64,000 nucleotides of DNA from Croceivirga sp. (GCA_028284285.1 JANQSA010000001.1:248001-312000), one strand, 5' to 3'; counted from the first letter of the stretch, positions 1 to 9,147 are shown. A program made the numbers and translations. The notes: generated by a model not told the origin, from the letters alone.

Positions 1-288
1 GCGGCTTCTGTAGTTGCCATCCTTAAAAAAGAGAAGGCCATTTCGGTGGGAAATTTGATCGGATCCAACATTTTTAATTTACTGGCGGTACTGGGAATTA
101 CTTCTGTTATTACGCCTATCCGTGTAATAGACCAGCGGTTATTGACCACCGATATTTTTTGGATGCTGGGGATTTCTTTTTTAATTCTTCCCTTAGTATT
201 TTTCCCAAAGGGGCTGCGTCTGGGGTGGCGTGACGGCTTAATATTGCTTGGTTCTTATGCTACCTTTGTCTACCTTACCCTAAGGTAG
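1..288 (+). CDS. calcium/sodium antiporter, C-terminal part (truncated by window start)
   Basis: This is the last 95 residues of an inner-membrane cation exchanger of the YrbG / K+-dependent Na+/Ca2+ exchanger family; the reading frame is already open at base 1. The visible part contains the second alpha-repeat signature G-N-x-x-G-S-N-x-x-N, which in this family lines the ion pathway, followed by two or three hydrophobic helices that end close to the C-terminus. The family exchanges Ca2+ for Na+ or H+. The next gene starts a few bases downstream on the same strand, so the two may be co-transcribed. The family call is firm; the transported ion is inferred. Confidence 0.85.
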   Translation, partial: AASVVAILKKEKAISVGNLIGSNIFNLLAVLGITSVITPIRVIDQRLLTTDIFWMLGISFLILPLVFFPKGLRLGWRDGLILLGSYATFVYLTLR

Positions 289-291
289 ATT

Positions 292-1908
292 TTGAGTAAA
301 GTGGGTCTAAAGTTAAAAGCAGTAATTTTTGTTCTCTTTATCGCATTTTCCATAAAGGGATTGGCGCAGTTCCAGGACTCTCAGCCCTATGTAGAGGGGT
401 ATTTGTACGATGCCGAAAGAAAAGAGCCCATTCCATTCGCAACCATAAAAGTCAAAGGGTGGTCCAAAGGAGTGGTGACCAATAGAAACGGAAGTTTTAA
501 GGTGCCCAAGAAGTTTGCCGAATTGAACGATACATTGGTCGTTTCATCCATGGGGTATTATACCAAGACCTTTTTATTAAGACAAATGATGGCCAAAGCG
601 TCTAACATCATTTTTTTACAACCACATGTATTTGGATTGGAAGAAACCGTGGTATATGGAAAAAAGAAAAAGAGACTTAGTGCGAGGGCCATTGTCAGAA
701 AAGCGATTCGCGCCATACCGGAAAATTTTCCGAACCAACCTTTTGGTTTAACAGGGTACTACAGAGACTACCAATGGCACGAGAATGACTATCTTAACCT
801 TAATGAAGCTATCCTTAGCATCTATGACCAGGGTTTTGAAAGCAAAGATGATCAATCAACAGAATTTGCCCTGCATACTATCTTAATGAATGAAAATTTC
901 CCAAGAGATTCCATATCCGATAAACCTTATGATTATGAAAATAAGAGTAAGATCATAAATAGAGCGATTTTAGATGCATATGGTGGCAATGAGTTGCGGA
1001 TACTCAGAGTTCATGACGCTATCAGAAATTACGATATTTCCTCTTATGCCTTTGTTTACAAGTTAAAAAGTCATTTTTTGAAGAGTCATGGTTTTGAGCG
1101 GGGAGAAGATATTTTCCTCGATGACGATTCCTTTTATAGCATCACTTTTACCAAATCACAAAAGGGATATTCTGCTTTTGGCCAACTTTTAATTGATAAA
1201 GAGAACTTCTCCATTTATAAGCTATACTATTCCTTGTTTTTCAGGGATGCTGATACTAAATCAGTGGAAAGTGGTAACGGCTCTAAAGAGGAATTGATCT
1301 TTGAAGTCGTAAGTGAATATCGTCCTTTTAAAAATAAAATGTTTCTGAATTATATTACATTCAATAATAGTTTTCTTTTACCGGAGCCTCCTCGCTTTTT
1401 TGTGGAAGAGCTGCGTGTAGAAGTGGCCACACAAAGGCTATCATTACAATTCAATAATCCGGTCAACGAGCAAAAAGCGAGTATCATTTCCAATTATAAA
1501 TTAGAGTTCTTTGGTGAACCATTATCCATAAAAGAAGTTTTTCCGGATGGGTCATCTCCGAATACTGTTCTGATATACCCTTTATTCAAAAATCGAACGA
1601 AAGCACTTGATTTCTATAGCTATTTTAAAAATTACAAAGCGAATAAAGAAGCAGGAGAAAAGCTACGTTGCCGTTTGATGAATATCACCGATATCAATGG
1701 GAATTTGATAAATAAAATATATGATTACAAAGAGTTCCAACAGTTTAGGGAATTTTTCACTCAAGAAGTCCAACAGGATTTTGAAATACCGACCCCAGCC
1801 TTCTTGATGAACATGAATATCCCCGTTTTCGAGGGTCAACCCTTACTGGAAAAAGATGATTTGGAAAACTATTGGATGAACACTCCCTTAAAAGTTATAG
1901 AGAATTGA
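292..1908 (+). CDS. exported protein with carboxypeptidase-like regulatory (beta-sandwich) domain
   Basis: The 538-residue protein has an N-terminal signal peptide ending near G-L-A-Q and then a CarboxypepD_reg-like beta-sandwich at about residues 30-110 (the motif P-I-P-F-A-T-I-K-V-K-G is typical). The remaining 400 residues resemble Bacteroidetes envelope proteins that pair this domain with an unassigned C-terminal region; I recognise no catalytic motif. There is no ATG near the N-terminus: translation starts at TTG 292 or GTG 301, and both keep the signal peptide. It lies immediately after the exchanger gene. The likely location is periplasm or outer membrane, and the function is unknown. 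Confidence 0.7.
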   Translation: MSKVGLKLKAVIFVLFIAFSIKGLAQFQDSQPYVEGYLYDAERKEPIPFATIKVKGWSKGVVTNRNGSFKVPKKFAELNDTLVVSSMGYYTKTFLLRQMMAKASNIIFLQPHVFGLEETVVYGKKKKRLSARAIVRKAIRAIPENFPNQPFGLTGYYRDYQWHENDYLNLNEAILSIYDQGFESKDDQSTEFALHTILMNENFPRDSISDKPYDYENKSKIINRAILDAYGGNELRILRVHDAIRNYDISSYAFVYKLKSHFLKSHGFERGEDIFLDDDSFYSITFTKSQKGYSAFGQLLIDKENFSIYKLYYSLFFRDADTKSVESGNGSKEELIFEVVSEYRPFKNKMFLNYITFNNSFLLPEPPRFFVEELRVEVATQRLSLQFNNPVNEQKASIISNYKLEFFGEPLSIKEVFPDGSSPNTVLIYPLFKNRTKALDFYSYFKNYKANKEAGEKLRCRLMNITDINGNLINKIYDYKEFQQFREFFTQEVQQDFEIPTPAFLMNMNIPVFEGQPLLEKDDLENYWMNTPLKVIEN

Positions 1909-1994
1909 CCCGATGTGCTTAAAGGCCATTTTATGCTCAATTTCAGTTAAAGGCATTGTATGCCGTATTTGTGTACACCACACAATTGTAGAAA

Positions 1995-2024
1995 AAAAGC
2001 CGACCTTAAGGACGGTCGGCTTTT
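1995..2024 (-). terminator. rho-independent terminator of the GSII gene
   Basis: An 11-bp perfect stem (AAAAGCCGACC / GGTCGGCTTTT) with an 8-nt loop is followed, on the minus strand, by a run of seven T. It lies 28 bp beyond the stop codon of the minus-strand glutamine synthetase gene. The stem is also symmetrical enough to stop convergent plus-strand transcripts from the preceding gene. Confidence 0.85.
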
Positions 2025-2052
2025 CGATATAAGTCAACAATTAATTTACGTA

Positions 2053-3063
2053 CTATACTTCGGCAGATTTTACGGTGGTAATGATCCTGGCCGCTACTCT
2101 GTAAGGATCTGCATTGGAAGCAGGTCTACGGTCTTCCAACCAGCCTTTCCAACCGCTTTCTACGGTGGCAATAGGAATACGGATAGAAGCGCCCCGGTCC
2201 GATACGCCGTAGCTAAACTCATGAATGGATTGGGTTTCATGATCCCCGGTGAGGCGTTCATCATTAAATTCCCCGTAAACAGCAATATGTTCCTCCGTTA
2301 CCGGCCTAAAGGCTTCACATATTTTTTCATAGGTTTCCTTGTTGCCGGCATTTCGCAAAGTACTATCGGAAAAATTAGCATGCATTCCCGAGCCGTTCCA
2401 ATCGCCTTTAATAGGTTTGGGATGGTAATCAATATAAAAACCGTATTCTTCAGTCAATCTATCCAGTAAATAGCGTGCAACCCAAACTTGATCACCAGCA
2501 TTTTTGGCGCCCTTGGCAAAGATCTGGAACTCCCATTGTCCGCAGGCAACCTCTTGATTGATGCCTTCAAAGTTAATACCTGCTTCTAGGCACATATCGG
2601 CATGGCGCTCCACCAATTCCCTGCCATGGGTGTTTCTGCCACCAACTGAGCAGTAATACAATCCTTGCGGACCGGGATATCCCCCCATCGGGAAGCCTAG
2701 TGGGAGTTGCGTTTCGGTATCCATGATAAAGTATTCCTGTTCAAAACCAAACCAGAAATCATCATTCTCATCGTCAATAGTAGCTCTGGAATTGGATTCA
2801 TGAGGCGTGCCGTCCGGGTTGAGTACCTCGGAAATCACTAAATACCCATTGTGTCGGGCAGGGTCAGGAAAAATGGCAACCGGTTTTAAAAGGCAATCCG
2901 AAGAGCCTCCTTCGGCCTGTTGTGTGGAACTTCCATCAAATGACCAGATAGGGCAGTCTTCCAACTTGCCACTAAAATCTTTTTCAATTTTGGTTTTGCT
3001 TCTCATGTTGGCCGTTGGAGTATATCCATCCAACCAGATGTACTCTAATTTGGATTTGCTCAT
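2053..3063 (-). CDS. glnA: glutamine synthetase, type II (eukaryote-like)
   Basis: This enzyme makes glutamine from glutamate, ammonia and ATP in the cytoplasm. At 336 residues it has the short GSII architecture (about 340-370 residues) rather than the 470 of bacterial GSI. An N-terminal beta-grasp part contains W-S-F-D-G-S-S-T, and the catalytic part contains the glutamate-binding G-D-W-N-G-S-G-M-H and a C-terminal arginine-rich S-I-R-I-P segment. GSII is known in plants, animals and a few bacterial groups including Bacteroidetes. It is divergent from a second, unrelated GSIII gene 200 bp away. Regulation by adenylylation is not expected for this type. Confidence 0.93.
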   Translation of the reverse strand: MSKSKLEYIWLDGYTPTANMRSKTKIEKDFSGKLEDCPIWSFDGSSTQQAEGGSSDCLLKPVAIFPDPARHNGYLVISEVLNPDGTPHESNSRATIDDENDDFWFGFEQEYFIMDTETQLPLGFPMGGYPGPQGLYYCSVGGRNTHGRELVERHADMCLEAGINFEGINQEVACGQWEFQIFAKGAKNAGDQVWVARYLLDRLTEEYGFYIDYHPKPIKGDWNGSGMHANFSDSTLRNAGNKETYEKICEAFRPVTEEHIAVYGEFNDERLTGDHETQSIHEFSYGVSDRGASIRIPIATVESGWKGWLEDRRPASNADPYRVAARIITTVKSAEV

Positions 3064-3094
3064 AATCTGTGGTGATTTAATATTTTCTAAGCGA

Positions 3095-3102
3095 CAAAAG
3101 TA
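3095..3102 (-). promoter_or_regulatory. candidate -7 box for the GSII gene
   Basis: On the minus strand this reads TACTTTTG, an exact match to the Bacteroidetes TAnnTTTG element, 32 bp before the GSII start codon. I see no clear TTG -33 partner at the usual distance, so the site is plausible rather than certain. Confidence 0.5.
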
Positions 3103-3172
3103 TATTTTAATCTTTATTTATCGGTTTTTTTATGGGGTTAAATGCTAAAAAAAACTATGAAATTTCGCTTAC

Positions 3173-3189
3173 CCCCATTTTCTATGGGG
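3173..3189. promoter_or_regulatory. CCCCAT-N5-ATGGGG palindrome between the two glutamine synthetase genes
   Basis: A perfect 6-bp dyad with a 5-bp spacer lies about midway in the 200-bp divergent intergenic region. A single ATGGGG half-site is also present at 3132-3137, and a CCCCC run at 3244-3248 just before the GSIII start. The position suits an operator that could act on one or both divergent promoters; no regulator is identifiable from the sequence. Confidence 0.4.
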
Positions 3190-3263
3190 ATGGTTTGCAA
3201 AAAAAGCATTATTTTTTCTCTATACTGTCAATTTGTTAATTTTATGCCCCCAATTGGTATATT

Positions 3264-5450
3264 ATGTTACAAATGAGATTTGAAGCCCTGTCAGAAAGCC
3301 GTAATAGGAAGGCTTTTGCAATTTCGGAAAACGAAAAGAGATCCGGTTTATACGCCAGAAATGTCTTCAATAATGAAAAGATGCGGCAATTTCTCTCCGA
3401 TGAGGCCTTTGAAAAGGTACAGGCCGCTATTTTTTCCGGGAATAAGATAGATCGGAAAATCGCCGGCCAGGTGGCAGAAGGGATGAAAGCCTGGGCATTG
3501 TCCCTGGGAGCGACCCACTACACCCATTGGTTCCAGCCCTTAACCGGGGCCACTGCCGAAAAACACGATGCCTTCTTTGATATACAGCCGGATGGAAGAG
3601 CGTTGGAGAAGTTCGGAGGGGGGCAATTAGTGCAACAGGAACCGGATGCCTCCAGTTTTCCAAGCGGGGGATTGCGAAATACGTTCGAAGCCAGGGGATA
3701 TACTGCCTGGGACCCTACTTCGCCGGCTTTTATTTACAAGACCACACTCTGCATTCCTACCATCTTCGTTTCCTACACCGGGGAAGCTTTGGATAACAAA
3801 GCGCCTCTGCTTCGGGCATTGCACGCTGTAGATGAGGCCGCTACAGCGGTAGCCCAATATTTTGACAAAAATGTCCGAAAAGTTCAGGCCACCCTGGGTT
3901 GGGAACAAGAATATTTTTTAATTGACAAAGCTCTGGCACAATCCCGCCCGGATATTGTAATGACCGGTCGTACTTTAGTGGGTAACTCACCGGCAAAAGG
4001 GCAGCAGCTGGACGATCATTATTTTGGGGTGATCCCCAGTAGGGTACTCGGTTTTATGAGTGCCCTGGAGAAACGGTGTATGCTATTGGGGATCCCCTTA
4101 AAAACCCGTCATAATGAAGTGGCCCCCAACCAATTTGAAATGGCACCGGTTTTTGAAGAAGCCAATCTTTCCGTGGATCATAATCTGCTTTTGATGGACA
4201 TCATGGAGGAGATTGCCGACCAACACAATTTCAAGGTGCTTTTTCATGAGAAACCCTTTGCAGGGATCAATGGTTCCGGGAAGCACAACAACTGGTCTCT
4301 GGCCACGGATACCGGGGTAAACCTGCTTAGTCCCGGGACAACCCCAATGAAAAATCTTCAGTTCCTTACTTTTTTTGTAAATACTATTAAAGCGGTGGAT
4401 AATTATGAGGAACTTCTGCGATCTTCTATCGCTTCGGCAAGCAATGACCATCGTCTGGGGGCTAATGAGGCGCCACCTGCCATCATTTCTATTTTTATCG
4501 GAACCCAGTTGGCCAATGTGTTGGATGAGTTAGAAGGGGTTTCCAAAGGAAAGCTGTCTCCCGAGGAAAAAACAGAGCTAAAACTGAACGTGGTGGGGAA
4601 GATTCCGGAAATATTGTTGGACAATACGGATCGTAACCGAACCTCTCCCTTTGCCTTTACGGGAAATAAATTTGAAATGCGCGGGGTGGGGGCCAAGATG
4701 AACTGTGCCAAACCCATGACCGTGTTGAATACCATAGTGGCAAAGCAATTAAAGGACTTCAAAAAGGAAGTGGATGCCTTGATGGACAAAAAGAAGTTAA
4801 AAAAAGATGAAGCGGTATTCAATGTGTTACGGGAATATATCAAAACCTCCAAACGCATCCGTTTTGATGGAGATGGCTATAGCTATGATTGGCTGGAAGA
4901 GGCACGTAAGCGAAAACTAAGCCATAATAAAAACACACCGGAAGCCTTACAAGTACTTACCGCTAAGGAGAGTTTGGAACTATTTGAAAGTACGCAAGTA
5001 ATGAGCGAAACGGAGCTTCGGGCGCATCAGGAGGTGGAATTGGGCAATTATGTGTTTCATCTTCAGATAGAGGGTCGTATCCTGGGGGAATTGGTGTACA
5101 ACCATGTGCTTCCGGCCGCCTTACAATACCAGAACAGCTTGCTCACCAACGTAGCGGGATTGAAAGAAGTTTACGGCGCCGCACATAAAGATTTTACCCA
5201 ACCCCAACTGAACATTTTGGAGCAAACGGCGGAACATGTTGCCGAGATGAAAAAATTGACCGATGCCATGCGGGATGCCAAAAACAGGGCAGACAATTTA
5301 AGTACTGTGGCCAAAAAAGCACAGACCTATTGCAACACTATTGAACCCTATTTTGAAGCGATCAGGGAACATGCGGATGCTTTGGAGCGCCTGGTGCCGG
5401 ACGACCTCTGGCCCTTGACCAAGTACCGGGAATTACTTTTTGTGAAATAG
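3264..5450 (+). CDS. glnN: glutamine synthetase, type III
   Basis: This is a large (728-residue) GSIII, a family known from Bacteroidetes and cyanobacteria that does the same ammonia-assimilation reaction as GSI/GSII in a different oligomer. Visible signatures are the glutamate/ATP-site N-G-S-G-K-H-N-N-W-S, the loop N-D-H-R-L-G-A-N-E-A-P-P, and N-R-T-S-P-F-A-F-T-G-N-K-F-E-M-R. The C-terminal 150 residues are helical and GSIII-specific. ATG 3264 is used; an alternative ATG nine bases later would lose only three residues. It is transcribed away from the GSII gene and may share regulatory DNA with it. Confidence 0.95.
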   Translation: MLQMRFEALSESRNRKAFAISENEKRSGLYARNVFNNEKMRQFLSDEAFEKVQAAIFSGNKIDRKIAGQVAEGMKAWALSLGATHYTHWFQPLTGATAEKHDAFFDIQPDGRALEKFGGGQLVQQEPDASSFPSGGLRNTFEARGYTAWDPTSPAFIYKTTLCIPTIFVSYTGEALDNKAPLLRALHAVDEAATAVAQYFDKNVRKVQATLGWEQEYFLIDKALAQSRPDIVMTGRTLVGNSPAKGQQLDDHYFGVIPSRVLGFMSALEKRCMLLGIPLKTRHNEVAPNQFEMAPVFEEANLSVDHNLLLMDIMEEIADQHNFKVLFHEKPFAGINGSGKHNNWSLATDTGVNLLSPGTTPMKNLQFLTFFVNTIKAVDNYEELLRSSIASASNDHRLGANEAPPAIISIFIGTQLANVLDELEGVSKGKLSPEEKTELKLNVVGKIPEILLDNTDRNRTSPFAFTGNKFEMRGVGAKMNCAKPMTVLNTIVAKQLKDFKKEVDALMDKKKLKKDEAVFNVLREYIKTSKRIRFDGDGYSYDWLEEARKRKLSHNKNTPEALQVLTAKESLELFESTQVMSETELRAHQEVELGNYVFHLQIEGRILGELVYNHVLPAALQYQNSLLTNVAGLKEVYGAAHKDFTQPQLNILEQTAEHVAEMKKLTDAMRDAKNRADNLSTVAKKAQTYCNTIEPYFEAIREHADALERLVPDDLWPLTKYRELLFVK

Positions 5451-5460
5451 CAATAATGTC

Positions 5461-5541
5461 ATTCCTGCGCCCACCTGAACACCTGCCTGCCGGTTTACAC
5501 GCCCCTGGCATGCAGGCAGGGACGGGCAGGAAAGCAGGAAT
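5461..5541. repeat. 81-bp imperfect palindrome (ATTCCTGC ... GCAGGAAT)
   Basis: Two nested inverted repeats share the same centre at 5501: ATTCCTGC (5461-5468) with GCAGGAAT (5534-5541), and CCTGCCTGC (5482-5490) with GCAGGCAGG (5512-5520). The element fills the gap between the GSIII gene and the dehydratase gene and could fold into a long hairpin. It resembles short dispersed palindromes often seen in flavobacterial genomes, but only one copy is evident in this window. Confidence 0.6.
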
Positions 5542-5556
5542 CTCAAAGGTTACCAT

Positions 5557-6549
5557 ATGACTCTCAAGTTACAGGACGTTCAGGCTGCAAAAAAACGCAT
5601 AGCGCCTTACATCAACGCGACACCCATTTTAACCTCCTCCTCTTTAAATACATGGTTAGGACATGAGGTATTTTTTAAATGCGAGAATTTCCAGAAAATA
5701 GGGGCTTTTAAGGCGCGTGGCGGACTGAGCGCGGTTACCTGGCTACTGGGAAAGGGTCAACAGCCAAAACATATTGTGGCTAACAGTTCCGGGAACCATG
5801 CACAAGCGGTGGCCTACGCCGCCCGGCAATTTAATATTCCCGCTACGATCTTTATGCCGGAATACTCTTCCCGGATCAAGATTCGAGCCACCGAAGGCTA
5901 TGGGGCCAAAGTAGTACTATCGCCCACCCGGGATGCAACAGATGCCCTGGTACGGGAAGTGGCCCGGGAAGAAGGCACCTATTGGATACCACCGTTTAAT
6001 CATGAACAGGTCATTTGCGGGCAGGGTACGGCGGCTTTCGAAGCCCTTTCGGAACTGGAAGGGATCGATGCGGTTTTTGCCCCCTGTGGCGGAGGCGGAT
6101 TACTCTCCGGGACCTTGATCGCTACCCGCGGGCTGTCACCAAAGACCCGGGTCCTGGGTGCTGAACCCTTGAATGCCAACGATGCCGCAGAATCCCTTCG
6201 CAAAGGCAGTATCCAACGCCTGACCGAGATTCCGAATACCCTCGCGGACGGGGCCATGACCATGGCCGTTGGCGAACTTACTTTTGAATACCTCAAACAA
6301 TTGGACGGGTTTTATGAAGTGGGTGAAGAAGCCATGGTGTATTGGACACAATGGTTGTCGCACCTCCTGAAAATTCGCCTGGAGCCTACCTGTGCCCTGC
6401 CCATGGAAGGGGTACGGCAGTGGCTTAAAAACAAGGCTACAAAACAACGGGTGTTGGTTGTCATTTCTGGGGGGAATGTAGATCAGCAAACCACACAGAA
6501 AATCTGGGCGCAGGAGTATCTGGACAGACCCCCAACCCTGGCGGAATAG
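5557..6549 (+). CDS. PLP-dependent threonine/serine dehydratase family protein
   Basis: A fold-type II PLP enzyme of 330 residues. The PLP lysine is K52 in G-A-F-K-A-R-G; the substrate loop S-S-G-N-H-A-Q-A is at about residues 81-88, and the phosphate-binding glycine loop G-G-G-G-L-L-S-G at about 174-181. It lacks the C-terminal ACT domains of biosynthetic IlvA (about 420-510 residues). It therefore fits catabolic threonine dehydratase, serine racemase or hydroxyaspartate dehydratase, which cannot be separated by eye. A deaminating role next to glutamine synthetases would release ammonia for reassimilation, but that is inference. Confidence 0.88.
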   Translation: MTLKLQDVQAAKKRIAPYINATPILTSSSLNTWLGHEVFFKCENFQKIGAFKARGGLSAVTWLLGKGQQPKHIVANSSGNHAQAVAYAARQFNIPATIFMPEYSSRIKIRATEGYGAKVVLSPTRDATDALVREVAREEGTYWIPPFNHEQVICGQGTAAFEALSELEGIDAVFAPCGGGGLLSGTLIATRGLSPKTRVLGAEPLNANDAAESLRKGSIQRLTEIPNTLADGAMTMAVGELTFEYLKQLDGFYEVGEEAMVYWTQWLSHLLKIRLEPTCALPMEGVRQWLKNKATKQRVLVVISGGNVDQQTTQKIWAQEYLDRPPTLAE

Positions 6550-6856
6550 TAGTGATTTATAAATCGACAACATTGCGAATTTAAAGAGCACCCGGCTATA
6601 GCATCTTCCTTAAAGTGATATAGTTAAGGATTATAGTAATACCAAACCCCGTTAGGCGGGTCCTGGAGGGCGCTGTAGCCCGATAGGTCTGAATTTTGCT
6701 CCCTTTTACAACTAGTATGTGGTATGGTGATACTAAAATAAAAACCATTCCTTGTTATCGGTTTTGTACTAATTTTGAAGGGGTAGGGATGTATTTTACA
6801 TTTATACAAAAAGGTTAGCGGCAATTTAGATGCACAGTTAGTCAGAATTTTTAATT
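6550..6856. other. 307-bp intergenic region at the left edge of the accessory islet
   Basis: No convincing ORF is present. A TAATTTTG box (-7 consensus TAnnTTTG) lies at 6770-6777, with a TTG 15 bp upstream at 6752-6754, a little closer than usual. A leader motif GGATGTATTTTAC at 6787-6799 recurs at 9752-9764 ahead of another accessory gene. A short CCCG-TTAGG-CGGG hairpin-like stretch is near 6650. Confidence 0.5.
6787..6799 (+). repeat. leader motif copy A (GGATGTATTTTAC)
   Basis: A 13-bp sequence identical to 9752-9764, in both cases followed within about 10 bp by an ATACAA stretch and then by an accessory gene's start 50-60 bp downstream. Repeated short leaders of this kind suggest that the genes were inserted as units. 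Confidence 0.45.
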
Positions 6857-8296
6857 ATGAGATGTAGTCTTTACGTATTAGCTATTTTATTTTTTCTAGG
6901 TTGTACTAAAAAGAAAGTTAACCCAACTAATAATCTTCAAAGCACATTTTTAGAGGGTGATAATAGGATTAATCCTTTAATCCAGGGAGTATGGAAATCG
7001 ATTGGAAACGGATATTTCCTGGAAGCTCGTAAGGACAGTATTTTACTTTATAGTTACACCAAGAGTTTCAGCTATAAAGAGAAAAATGATTATTTGGAAG
7101 GTCTTTTAAATTCACAAAGCAAGTTTACTATTCGTGAAGATACTTTGGGAATTTACCTAACTGATTTTGGTGATAAAACTCAAATACTACAAACAAAAAA
7201 AGACTTTGTCAAAGTTGATAGACTTCCTGCCAATACCATCAGATTTTCAGAATTAGCGGAATTGAGTCCTGAAAAGTCCTTTACATTGTATTTGGAGACA
7301 ATGCAGGAAAATTATGCTTTTAGCGAGCGAAGAAATTTGAATTGGAACGAATTGCTTGGGAGATACAAGGACAGTGTATCATCAGGGAAAGAAGCACTTT
7401 TCAATACTATGGGGAAAATTGCCACACTAACAAAAGACCAACATACAAAGGTTATTTCTGAGACTGGAAAGACTTTACAATATCGTATAACACCCACAGC
7501 AGAAATTGTGAAGGAAGTGTTCAAAGAACAATCTGAAGTAGAAGACCTTAACGAATACTTTGACTCATTTTTTAAAACTAACTATAAAAATATATCGGAT
7601 AGCCTATTACAAGGAAACGGACAAAAAATAGCAAATGACAAAATAGAATGGGGTCAGTTAACGGAAAATATTGGCTATATCCATATTCACTCTTTTGCTG
7701 GTTTTTTAGGTAAAGAGTTTTCAAGAAAACAACAAATAGATAGCCTGAATACACAAATGCAAAAAGTAATAGAAACTTTTCAAAATAAGGAAGCTATTAT
7801 AATTGATGTCAGTTTTAACTTCGGAGGATATGATGCAACAGCGCTCACAATTGCCAGCTATTTTACAGATATTCCGGTATGGTCTCATACAAGTCAGGTG
7901 TACAATAATGGCGAATTTTACGATGAGGATAATGTGGTCGTATATCCTGCTGATTCCATAAGATTTACAAAACCCGTTTATGTGCTTATGACAGATATTA
8001 GCAGAAGCGCAGCAGAAGGCTTTGCTATGATGATGAGCGCCTTACCGAATGTCAAACTTGTAGGAACAAATACTTTAGGAACGTTATCTGGTATGTTAGG
8101 AAAATCAATTAGTGATTTTTATACAACCTATTCCAATCAAAGATTACTTACTGCTGATGGTGAATTCTATGAGGTATCTGGAGTTAACCCTGACATTAAG
8201 CTAAAGATTTTCACAAAAGACGATATATTTCAAAGCCATAAAAATGCAGTGTTCAATTTGATAAAAACAATTGAAGAAAATAAAAACAGCCGTTAA
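6857..8296 (+). CDS. S41 family peptidase-like lipoprotein
   Basis: The 479-residue protein has a lipoprotein signal peptide with lipobox L-G-C near residue 16. The C-terminal half is an S41 (tail-specific protease-like) domain. It has a strand I-G-Y-I-H-I-H-S-F, then I-I-I-D-V-S-F-N-F-G-G-Y (the family's conserved D-x-R-x-N-x-G-G region), and the nucleophile segment D-I-S-R-S-A-A-E with predicted catalytic Ser384. No PDZ domain is evident. The N-terminal 150 residues resemble nothing I recognise. A cell-surface or periplasmic peptidase is likely; the substrate is unknown. It is AT-rich relative to the upstream genes and opens an accessory islet. Confidence 0.75.
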   Translation: MRCSLYVLAILFFLGCTKKKVNPTNNLQSTFLEGDNRINPLIQGVWKSIGNGYFLEARKDSILLYSYTKSFSYKEKNDYLEGLLNSQSKFTIREDTLGIYLTDFGDKTQILQTKKDFVKVDRLPANTIRFSELAELSPEKSFTLYLETMQENYAFSERRNLNWNELLGRYKDSVSSGKEALFNTMGKIATLTKDQHTKVISETGKTLQYRITPTAEIVKEVFKEQSEVEDLNEYFDSFFKTNYKNISDSLLQGNGQKIANDKIEWGQLTENIGYIHIHSFAGFLGKEFSRKQQIDSLNTQMQKVIETFQNKEAIIIDVSFNFGGYDATALTIASYFTDIPVWSHTSQVYNNGEFYDEDNVVVYPADSIRFTKPVYVLMTDISRSAAEGFAMMMSALPNVKLVGTNTLGTLSGMLGKSISDFYTTYSNQRLLTADGEFYEVSGVNPDIKLKIFTKDDIFQSHKNAVFNLIKTIEENKNSR

Positions 8297-8328
8297 CATT
8301 GGGTATACCACATAGCGAAAACCATGAC

Positions 8329-9147
8329 ATGAACGAAGAAGTATTCAATCGAAAAGGAGCGCGGAAAGCGCAAGACATTCCTTTGGAAGTTATGGAATTA
8401 CTAAACCAGGGGAAAATTGAAACGGTTAATCTAACAGAGTGGTTAGCCATTGATCATGTACAGCTCATCACAACGGTATTTCCGGTACTGGGAATTGACC
8501 AGGACAAAGTAGATCTGATCTCCAAAGCGATTGTGGCGCAAAAGAAACCTTCCGCAATGCATACTACTAAATTGATAGGTTCAACACTTCACCAATTGTA
8601 TTCCAAGACCAAAAATCTTAATGAAGTACTGGACAAATTGAGTTCGCATTTGTCCGACACTATTCGCTGTTATGCGCCGTATTTGATTGGATTGGATGAA
8701 AATTTGACGATTGAAGAAAAGTTGACAAAAGCACAAGGATTAGTGGCAGACAAGCATTTTGGCGTACGGGAAGTAGTTTGGATGGCTTTGCGACCTGAAA
8801 TTGACAGCAATTTAGAAGAAGCTATTTCGATATTGAGTGAATGGACCAAGAATGAAGACGAAAACATACGAAGATTTACCACTGAATCTACAAGGCCAAG
8901 AGGGGTTTGGTGCAAACATATTGAAAGACTCAAGGAAAGTCCGGAAGTAGCTTTGCCCATTTTGGAAAATTTAAAGGCCGACAACTCAAAATATGTTCAG
9001 GATAGTGTCGGAAATTGGTTGAATGATGCCAGTAAATCCAGACCTGAGTTTGTTATCGGACTTTGTGATAGATGGCAAAAGGAATCGCCGACGAAAGCAA
9101 CAGAAAAGATCATTAAACGTGCAAAAAGGACAATTGATACAAAGTAA
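8329..9147 (+). CDS. DNA alkylation repair (AlkD)-like HEAT-repeat protein
   Basis: This 272-residue all-helical protein resembles the AlkD/AlkC group of HEAT-like-repeat DNA glycosylases. Its C-terminal segment R-F-T-T-E-S-T-R-P-R-G-V-W and the later Y-V-Q-D-S-V-G-N-W-L-N-D and K-A-T-E-K-I-I-K-R-A pattern match that family's end. The frame is open from TTG 8299, but ATG 8329 is the better start because helical HEAT sequence begins there. Glycosylase activity on N-alkylated purines is known for close family members; here it is inferred from fold only. It sits between an S41 lipoprotein and a GNAT gene in the accessory islet. Confidence 0.65.
   Translation: MNEEVFNRKGARKAQDIPLEVMELLNQGKIETVNLTEWLAIDHVQLITTVFPVLGIDQDKVDLISKAIVAQKKPSAMHTTKLIGSTLHQLYSKTKNLNEVLDKLSSHLSDTIRCYAPYLIGLDENLTIEEKLTKAQGLVADKHFGVREVVWMALRPEIDSNLEEAISILSEWTKNEDENIRRFTTESTRPRGVWCKHIERLKESPEVALPILENLKADNSKYVQDSVGNWLNDASKSRPEFVIGLCDRWQKESPTKATEKIIKRAKRTIDTK

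Noticed and set aside
1960-2469. 169-residue plus-strand ORF opposite the GSII gene
   Set aside because: It lies entirely antisense to a well-conserved glutamine synthetase and crosses its terminator; its composition is not protein-like.
4098-4858. Minus-strand ORFs of 117 and 151 residues inside glnN
   Set aside because: They are shadows of a strongly conserved GSIII gene.
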